A stretch of 64,000 nucleotides of DNA from Agarivorans gilvus (GTDB lineage: Bacteria > Pseudomonadota > Gammaproteobacteria > Enterobacterales > Celerinatantimonadaceae), in assembly GCF_001420915.1 (NCBI RefSeq), contig NZ_CP013021.1, positions 4,312,501-4,376,500 of the forward strand, in the 5' to 3' direction. The position numbers and the translations under genes were made by a program. Positions 59,124 to 64,000 of the stretch are shown in pieces; within the stretch, counting starts at the first letter, position 1, and every line of letters starts with the position of its first letter. The notes under the pieces are model-generated. The model was given only the letters and a program-made list of their open reading frames with translations, did no database searches and was not told where the DNA came from.

Positions 59124-61289
59124 TTACCAATTTATCAGTGTCTTGTCTGCAGAGGCGTTAACTTTAACTAAACCTTTGGCGATCGCTTGCTTAATATCTT
59201 CAGTGATATTGCTGCAGAAAAATGCGGCGTGAGAGCCACTCATCGCGCTTAGTTCCACCCATTGACTCTGCTTGGTTTTCGCACAAAGTTGTTGAGCACC
59301 TTCTAAAGCAAGCCAAAGCACTTCGGTCATACCTTTATCGTCAATGGCGTCTTTAGCTTTAACTAAAAATGGTTGGCTGCAGCAACCAATCGCCAATGAC
59401 AATTCAATTTCTTGCTTAGTTGCTGACAGTTTGGCACAAGCCGTTAGTTGTTGGCATAGCTGATGGGGCGAAGTGTTAGCTTGGTCAATACAAAGGATTA
59501 ATTGTTTGTCATTGATATGACCTAGCTTGTAGTCGCCCTCAAGACTATCTTTTAAATCACTGATTAGGCAAGTGAGCAAGTTGCGTTGAGTTTGAAAGCC
59601 TAGCGTTTGATGCTCACTGAAACCTAGGTATTCAATCGATAAAAGAGCCAAGGTTCTAGTCGACTGGGGATGATATTGAGCTTCATCTAAACATAACAAT
59701 GGGATTTCGCTATTGGCCAATTGAGGGAGGCCAGTCATGGGGTGCAAGGTAAATTGTTTAGTGAGTTGGCTTAAGCTGGTGGTTTTACTGAGCAGCTTTT
59801 GCCGCGTCACTAAGTAGAGGAATAGCAACATAATGCCAAACGCACATACCAACACCAATACAAGCTGTTGAACATTGCTTTGCTGGATCATTAAGGCTTT
59901 TTCTTTGGTTAGCTCTGAGAGCTGTTGAGCCTGCTCTATGTATTGGTAGTGTTGTTTAAATTGCTCGCGTTTTAGTTCGTTTCTGATCTGTTGATATTGT
60001 TGGCTAAGGTTATGATATACCTTGAATTGTTCTAAGGCTAAGTCGTAGTTACCGTTTTGTTCGTAGGCCTGAGTCAGCAATTTGTAAACCTTACTATGGC
60101 TACTGGTTAAGCCCATGGTATTGGCAATTTTTTCGGCTTTTTCTAACTGTAAAATGGCCAAACCATTCTCATGGTTATTAATATGCAACTCGCCCAGTAA
60201 CAATAAACTCCGCAGTAGTTTGTTGTTGAGTTTTAATTCGCTGAATAACTGCCTTGCTATTTGTAAGTGCACTAATGCCGGTGTGTAGTTAGACAATTCC
60301 ATATAAGTCTTGCCAAGCCGAAGCTCAATATCTGCTAGCAAGGGCTTATTGTGGTTGGCTTTGGCAATGTCTTTTGCATTAAGGTAGTGCACTAAAGCGG
60401 CGTCTATATCACCGCCTAGTTCTGCCATATCGCCCAGCGCGGCTATCTCTCTGGCTTGAATGTCGGGGTTATTTAACTTCACCGCACTGGCAATTGCTTC
60501 TTGTTGATATTGCTCAGCAATGGCCAGCTCACCCTGATCCAAATAAACCTTAGCTATATTGGCGTTAACTATGCTACTGAGTAACAGTGCTTCTGAACTG
60601 GGTTTCCCTCGCTGGTTAATTTGGACTTCACTGAGGTGACTTAAAGCAAGTTCTGGCTGATTGTTAGTTAGATAATATTCGGCTAGTAAGTTTTCTGACC
60701 ATGATCGAACTACTTCTGATTTACCCGCGTAGGCTTCTTCTTTCGCCTTAAGCAAGTGAGTTTTGGCTTCGCTACTTTTGCCCTGGCTTTGATAATAATT
60801 AGCTAATACTTTTTCTAACTGGAAGCGCATATTGGGTAATGGGAAGACATTGAGTTTGTCTAAACTTTGTTGCGCCAATTGAATGTAGTGATAGCTAGCG
60901 CTTGCTTGCTTTGGATCGCCACTTAGTATCAGTCCAGCGATGATATAGGCTTGGGTTAAGTAGGCTTGATATTGTTTTTCGGTGGCTTGTTCAATTGCCC
61001 TATTAATAAAGTCTAAGGCTTGTTCGGTGTGGGATATGCGATAGGCACACAGCGCAGCAAGTTGATTGCTGAGTATTTCTTCACCTTGCGGATCTTTGGG
61101 TTTTATCGCTTTACGCTGGGGTTGCTCGATTTCTTGCAAGCAAGCCCTAGGGTTGGAAATTAATAGTTGTCGTAAGGGTTCTAGGTTTTTGGGGACGTGA
61201 ATAAAGCCATGCTCATAAGCAACTAGATTGCCACTCATAAAACAGCAGAGTAGGGCAAGTAAGCGTAGGGCTTTCACTGATACTTTCAA
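59124..61289 (-). CDS. TPR-repeat membrane protein with degenerate GGDEF domain
   Basis: A 721-residue protein: signal peptide MKVSVKALRLLALLCCFMSGNLVA, periplasmic TPR array (about residues 60-440; LADIELRLGKTYMELSNYTPALVHLQIA and similar), and one membrane helix near 480-500 (LVLVLVCAFGIMLLFLYLV). A cytoplasmic GGDEF-like region begins LTKQFTLHPMTGLPQLAN. Where GGDEF should stand the sequence is LGHINDKQLILCID, so it lacks cyclase residues. It probably signals by protein contact or is a decayed enzyme. It lies beside the active diguanylate cyclase gene (122 bp), transcribed the same way. Partner and signal are unknown. Confidence 0.8.
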   Translation of the reverse strand: MKVSVKALRLLALLCCFMSGNLVAYEHGFIHVPKNLEPLRQLLISNPRACLQEIEQPQRKAIKPKDPQGEEILSNQLAALCAYRISHTEQALDFINRAIEQATEKQYQAYLTQAYIIAGLILSGDPKQASASYHYIQLAQQSLDKLNVFPLPNMRFQLEKVLANYYQSQGKSSEAKTHLLKAKEEAYAGKSEVVRSWSENLLAEYYLTNNQPELALSHLSEVQINQRGKPSSEALLLSSIVNANIAKVYLDQGELAIAEQYQQEAIASAVKLNNPDIQAREIAALGDMAELGGDIDAALVHYLNAKDIAKANHNKPLLADIELRLGKTYMELSNYTPALVHLQIARQLFSELKLNNKLLRSLLLLGELHINNHENGLAILQLEKAEKIANTMGLTSSHSKVYKLLTQAYEQNGNYDLALEQFKVYHNLSQQYQQIRNELKREQFKQHYQYIEQAQQLSELTKEKALMIQQSNVQQLVLVLVCAFGIMLLFLYLVTRQKLLSKTTSLSQLTKQFTLHPMTGLPQLANSEIPLLCLDEAQYHPQSTRTLALLSIEYLGFSEHQTLGFQTQRNLLTCLISDLKDSLEGDYKLGHINDKQLILCIDQANTSPHQLCQQLTACAKLSATKQEIELSLAIGCCSQPFLVKAKDAIDDKGMTEVLWLALEGAQQLCAKTKQSQWVELSAMSGSHAAFFCSNITEDIKQAIAKGLVKVNASADKTLINW

Positions 61290-61300
61290 TTATCTAACCT

Positions 61301-62163
61301 TTATTGACGAAGTAAACGCCAATTGCCCAGCTTTTGCTCTGCGTTTGCGGCGTTGGTGCGCATGGGGTTGATATCAAGCCCGCCGCGCCGAGTATAACGA
61401 GCGTACACGGTTAACTCGTTGGGCTTACAGTAGTGCATGATGTCACAAAATATTCGTTCAACACATTGTTCATGAAATTCATTATGTTGTCGGAAGGAAA
61501 CAAGGTAGCGCAATAGTGCCTCTCGATTAATTTTAGGCCCTTGGTAATCGATATAAAGGCTAGCCCAGTCAGGTTGATTGGTAATTAAACAGTTTGATTT
61601 AAGCAGGTGACTGTTTAGTTTTTCACTGACTTGCTGCTGCGGATTGGCCGCAGCTTCTAACAGGCTGGGTTTGAGTTGGTATTCATCAATGAAAATGTCT
61701 TGTTGGTCGATATTTATGCCCGGTAATGCACTGTTGTTATAAGCGCTATCAATCGGAATTAGACTCACCTCAACATCGCCTTCAGCACAGTTTTTCAAGT
61801 CTTTCGCTAAGGTTTGTTCAACTGTTGCTGCGTCAGCAAAGTGGCTTTGATTGAAGCTATTTAAATATAGTTTAAAAGACTTTGATTCGATTAAACAACG
61901 CGAGTCTGCAGCCACTTTGACTTCTGCTACCGCTACCACCGGTAAGCCTGAATTATTCAACCAAGACAGCTCATAAAGGTTCCACAAATCGTAGCCACTA
62001 AAAGGTAGGGCTTGATTTTCATTAAGCTTGATTTGTTGACGATTTATGCTGCGAGGTACGCCTTGCAATAATTGGGGGAATAATGGCTGACATACTCAGT
62101 GGGTTTACCAAGGCTTAAACTGTCTTTTAATTGTTCAGAGGTGTCTAAGGATTGCTTTTTCAT
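61301..62163 (-). CDS. queF: NADPH-dependent 7-cyano-7-deazaguanine reductase QueF, frame broken once
   Basis: Reduces preQ0 to preQ1 in queuosine synthesis, feeding Tgt and QueA encoded at 10.9-13.1 kb. The repaired protein is 287 residues (E. coli 282) of the long two-domain type. From ATG 62163 it reads [20 protein letters not shown], then TEYVSHYSP. The frame is lost at GGGGG (62074-62078) and resumes with [28 protein letters not shown] carries the QueF motif. The catalytic Cys is in [21 protein letters not shown], with the Asp nearby, and [13 protein letters not shown] binds substrate. One missing base explains the break. Confidence 0.93.
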
Positions 62164-62223
62164 GGTGTTGTTACATCGAATTAGTTAGGCTTAGTCTATC
62201 TTAATTTGAAACGAAACACATCT

Positions 62224-62766
62224 ATGAACCAGCTTATAAGCTCCCCTCTCTCTGTAGTTTTTGCTAAGTTTGAACAAGATTGGCAGATTAACGGTTATCC
62301 GCATCTCGACTACGATCCAGATTGGTTATCGCCTTGTCAATTGGGTGAACAACGCAATGGTAATATCCAATGGAAGCCGTTTCTACGTGAGCAGCAAGGG
62401 GATTTTTCAGGCATAGAGCATGCCTTAGAACTGCGCTTGCACGCTAGTATAAAAGCCTTTTATGGCGACTATTTTTCTGCAGGCCTAGTGATGGATTACC
62501 AGCAGAATCGAATCGAGTTAGTGCAGGCTTGGAATGAGCAGGATTTTGAGATCTTATTGGAAAACATTATTGGCCATCTGCTAATGCAAAGGCGCTTGAA
62601 AAAGCAGGCCACCGTGTTTATTGCGACTACCGACGATGAAATGAAAGTGGTGAGTATCGATAACGACAGTGGTGAGGTGGTACTTGAGCAGTTAGGGAAA
62701 GGCATTGAACAAGTGCTAGCGGCTTCTTTAGATGAATTTTTGGCTAAGCTGCTTGTGGCCGCTTAG
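62224..62766 (+). CDS. syd: SecY-interacting protein Syd
   Basis: A 180-residue cytoplasmic peripheral protein (E. coli 181) that binds SecY and can proofread faulty SecYEG complexes. Family marks are CQLGEQRNGNIQWKPF, SIKAFYGDYFSAG, VQAWNEQDFEILLENIIGHLLMQRRLKK and FIATTDDEMKVVSIDNDSGEV. An in-frame ATG six codons earlier is possible; 62224 matches the family length. It diverges from queF with a 60-bp gap and converges with the DUF2310 gene, overlapping its stop by 4 bp. Confidence 0.93.
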   Translation: MNQLISSPLSVVFAKFEQDWQINGYPHLDYDPDWLSPCQLGEQRNGNIQWKPFLREQQGDFSGIEHALELRLHASIKAFYGDYFSAGLVMDYQQNRIELVQAWNEQDFEILLENIIGHLLMQRRLKKQATVFIATTDDEMKVVSIDNDSGEVVLEQLGKGIEQVLAASLDEFLAKLLVAA

Positions 62767-63536
62767 CTCTTAAAGTCCCACGATAGGTTTGAAACTAATC
62801 GACAGTTGTCGCACTTGAAGTCAAAAATATCGTGGACGCTATGCTCTAAACGCCAATCACCACCACAGCTTGGACAGCTTCGAGTTTGTTCACTCATTAA
62901 ATTATCGCCACCTACACGATATAGATAGTAATAAGTGGGAACCTGGGTGAGGTATTCTAGTCGTTTACAGAGGTCATAGCCGCGGCGAAATAGTCGACTG
63001 TTTATCTGGCTAATCTCGTTTAGTGCGCCGTGTTCGAGAATGCTGCCATTCATTTGTAACTGGTCGCAAGCCGACCAATCTTCTTGCCATTTAATCAGTT
63101 GTTTATGGTCGCCATTGGCCACCGCTGGCAAGCGATGCAGCGGAATGGGAGTGAAGTGTTCACCGCAACGCAGTGGCGAGCAGGTTTGCAAGTAGTTGGT
63201 ATAGAGTACTTGCCATTTGGGCGTATGGCACTCATCACTGTCATCGGAGTTTATATCACGCCCGAGCAACTTCAGTTTGGGGCTCAGTAAGCCGACATCG
63301 TGTAAGCCCTGTTTTGCCCTCTTTACTTGGTTACTTTGGTATTTTTCTAGCAAGCTATCTTGCAGGGGAGAAACTACTCGGCAAGCGAAAACTGCCTCTT
63401 TTAGTACAAGAGGAAACTCTCGGCCAATGATTTGTCCATTGTAGCGCCAGCAATCGAGTAAGGCATTGATGGCTTTTTCGGCTTGGCTAATGGTGGTATC
63501 GCTGTAGCACTCGAAACGAACTTCATATAAGAACAT
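62763..63536 (-). CDS. DUF2310 zinc-ribbon protein
   Basis: A 257-residue protein of the DUF2310 family (bacterial Zn-ribbon-containing proteins), function unknown. A C-terminal ribbon, CPSCGGDWRLEHSVHDIFDFKCDNC, binds zinc through two CxxC pairs. The middle contains several conserved Trp and Cys residues (CSPLRCGEHF, WQEDWSACDQLQMNG), and the N-terminus MFLYEVRFECYSDTTISQAEKAI resembles a ferredoxin-like fold. It starts 2 bp downstream of the next small gene, so they are co-transcribed. It lies next to syd, as in related marine bacteria. Confidence 0.8.
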   Translation of the reverse strand: MFLYEVRFECYSDTTISQAEKAINALLDCWRYNGQIIGREFPLVLKEAVFACRVVSPLQDSLLEKYQSNQVKRAKQGLHDVGLLSPKLKLLGRDINSDDSDECHTPKWQVLYTNYLQTCSPLRCGEHFTPIPLHRLPAVANGDHKQLIKWQEDWSACDQLQMNGSILEHGALNEISQINSRLFRRGYDLCKRLEYLTQVPTYYYLYRVGGDNLMSEQTRSCPSCGGDWRLEHSVHDIFDFKCDNCRLVSNLSWDFKS

Positions 63537-63538
63537 GC

Positions 63539-63826
63539 TTAGCGGCTTTCCTCTAATTGCTTGATGCGCTTGAGTAATAGAGCAACTTGCGTTTCTAGCT
63601 CAGTGACGCGTTGCTCAAGCGAGTGTTTGGGCTCAGTTTGCTTGGTTTCAGCAGGCGTGGCGAGTTGCTTAAGAATGTCGGGATTTTGTTTATATGCCTT
63701 AATCGCATCAATAACAATCGGCATCGGTACTCGGCTGGTGAGCCTACTTTTAACCAGCGCTAGGGTGGGTTCTTTATTTTCATTTACCAGTGATTTTATT
63801 GCGAGCAGGGCGATTTGTTGAGACAT
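63539..63826 (-). CDS. Small protein with C-terminal coiled coil, unknown function
   Basis: A 95-residue protein. The N-terminal half (MSQQIALLAIKSLVNENKEP, then TLALVKSRLTSRVPMPIVIDAI) looks like a winged-helix-like helical domain. A short Lys/Thr/Glu linker follows, and residues 68-95 form a heptad-repeat coiled coil (LEQRVTELETQVALLLKRIKQLEE). I do not recognise the family with certainty. It lies between a DUF3549-like gene and the DUF2310 gene in one leftward run, 2 bp before the latter. Confidence 0.75.
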   Translation of the reverse strand: MSQQIALLAIKSLVNENKEPTLALVKSRLTSRVPMPIVIDAIKAYKQNPDILKQLATPAETKQTEPKHSLEQRVTELETQVALLLKRIKQLEESR

Positions 63827-63834
63827 AAGCTTAC

Positions 63835-64000
63835 CTAATGAGTTTGTTTGGCCTGATAAAGCTGGAGCAATTGGGCGACAGCCCCTTGCAGCGCAGGGGA
63901 GTTGTTGGGATCGCGTAGCTGTGCCAATACAAAGCTGCGCAGTTGAGGAATGAACACTAAATCGCTAAATATCTGATAAAACAGTTGTTGGTCTTGTTGC
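63835..64000 (-). CDS. C-terminal end of a DUF3549-like protein (partial, runs off the window)
   Basis: The last 54 codons of a leftward gene whose start lies beyond the right edge. The visible sequence QQLFYQIFSDLVFIPQLRSF, then VLAQLRDPNNSPALQGAVA and LLQLYQAKQTH resembles the C-terminus of DUF3549 proteins of Vibrio and Shewanella, which have no known function. It ends 8 bp before the small coiled-coil gene, in the same operon. The family call rests on recalled pattern similarity of a short tail. Confidence 0.6.
   Translation of the reverse strand, partial: QQDQQLFYQIFSDLVFIPQLRSFVLAQLRDPNNSPALQGAVAQLLQLYQAKQTH

Overview
The window is a chromosomal segment of a marine gammaproteobacterium. 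Gene order and protein similarity point to the Alteromonadales/Agarivorans/Shewanella/Vibrio neighbourhood. The evidence is the complete isc operon followed by pepB and ndk, the rlmN-pilW-rodZ-ispG-hisS-yfgM-bamB-der run, queA-tgt-yajC-secDF, guaBA, gcvA-ygdD-rlmM, and a rhombosortase-type (GlyGly-CTERM) trypsin. The genus is an inference. I see no rRNA, tRNA, insertion sequence, prophage or CRISPR array.

Layout. 0-9 kb is accessory metabolism: a GH43 beta-xylosidase with a divergent AraC regulator, ybjT, a Tas-like aldo/keto reductase, an hrpB helicase and cytochrome b561. 9-17 kb holds sanA, a secreted trypsin, the queuosine genes queA-tgt, and the Sec accessory operon yajC-secD-secF with a rhodanese pair behind it. 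17-26 kb holds suhB and trmJ from mirrored divergent promoters, then iscRSUA-hscBA-fdx-iscX behind a type-1 IscR box, pepB and ndk. 26-35 kb is a housekeeping run from rlmN to der and yfgJ. 35-42 kb has a regulator fused to an alpha/beta-hydrolase, xseA and guaBA. 43-50 kb has a cold-shock gene and a D-amino-acid cluster: a D-amino acid transaminase, a DgcA-like epimerase and a DgcN-like DUF1611 protein on one strand, and an AGCS symporter with alanine racemase on the other. 50-54 kb contains the small RNA gene gcvB divergent from gcvA, then ygdD and rlmM. 54-64 kb runs leftward: a NAD-type isocitrate dehydrogenase, xni, ppnN, a diguanylate cyclase, a TPR protein with a degenerate GGDEF, queF, then syd (rightward), a DUF2310 protein, a small coiled-coil protein and a truncated DUF3549-like gene.

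Six genes are frame-broken in this sequence (hrpB twice, ispG, the regulator-hydrolase fusion, dgcA, ppnN twice, queF). All eight breaks are the loss of exactly one base in a G or C run of three or more, and adding one base makes every gene a whole number of codons encoding a full-length family member. One of the six, ispG, is normally essential. I therefore read the breaks as homopolymer under-calling in the assembly and annotate the genes as continuous.

Most interesting points: (1) a 605-residue one-component regulator (PAS-like, LuxR-type helix-turn-helix, alpha/beta-hydrolase fold) whose hydrolase nucleophile serine is alanine while Asp and His remain, suggesting a pseudo-enzyme ligand sensor; (2) two near-consensus NtrC boxes and a candidate sigma-54 promoter between the D-amino-acid operons, suggesting nitrogen control of D-amino-acid scavenging; (3) a gcvB small RNA recognisable from its G/U-rich region, conserved ACCCUGUCUGUC block and terminator.
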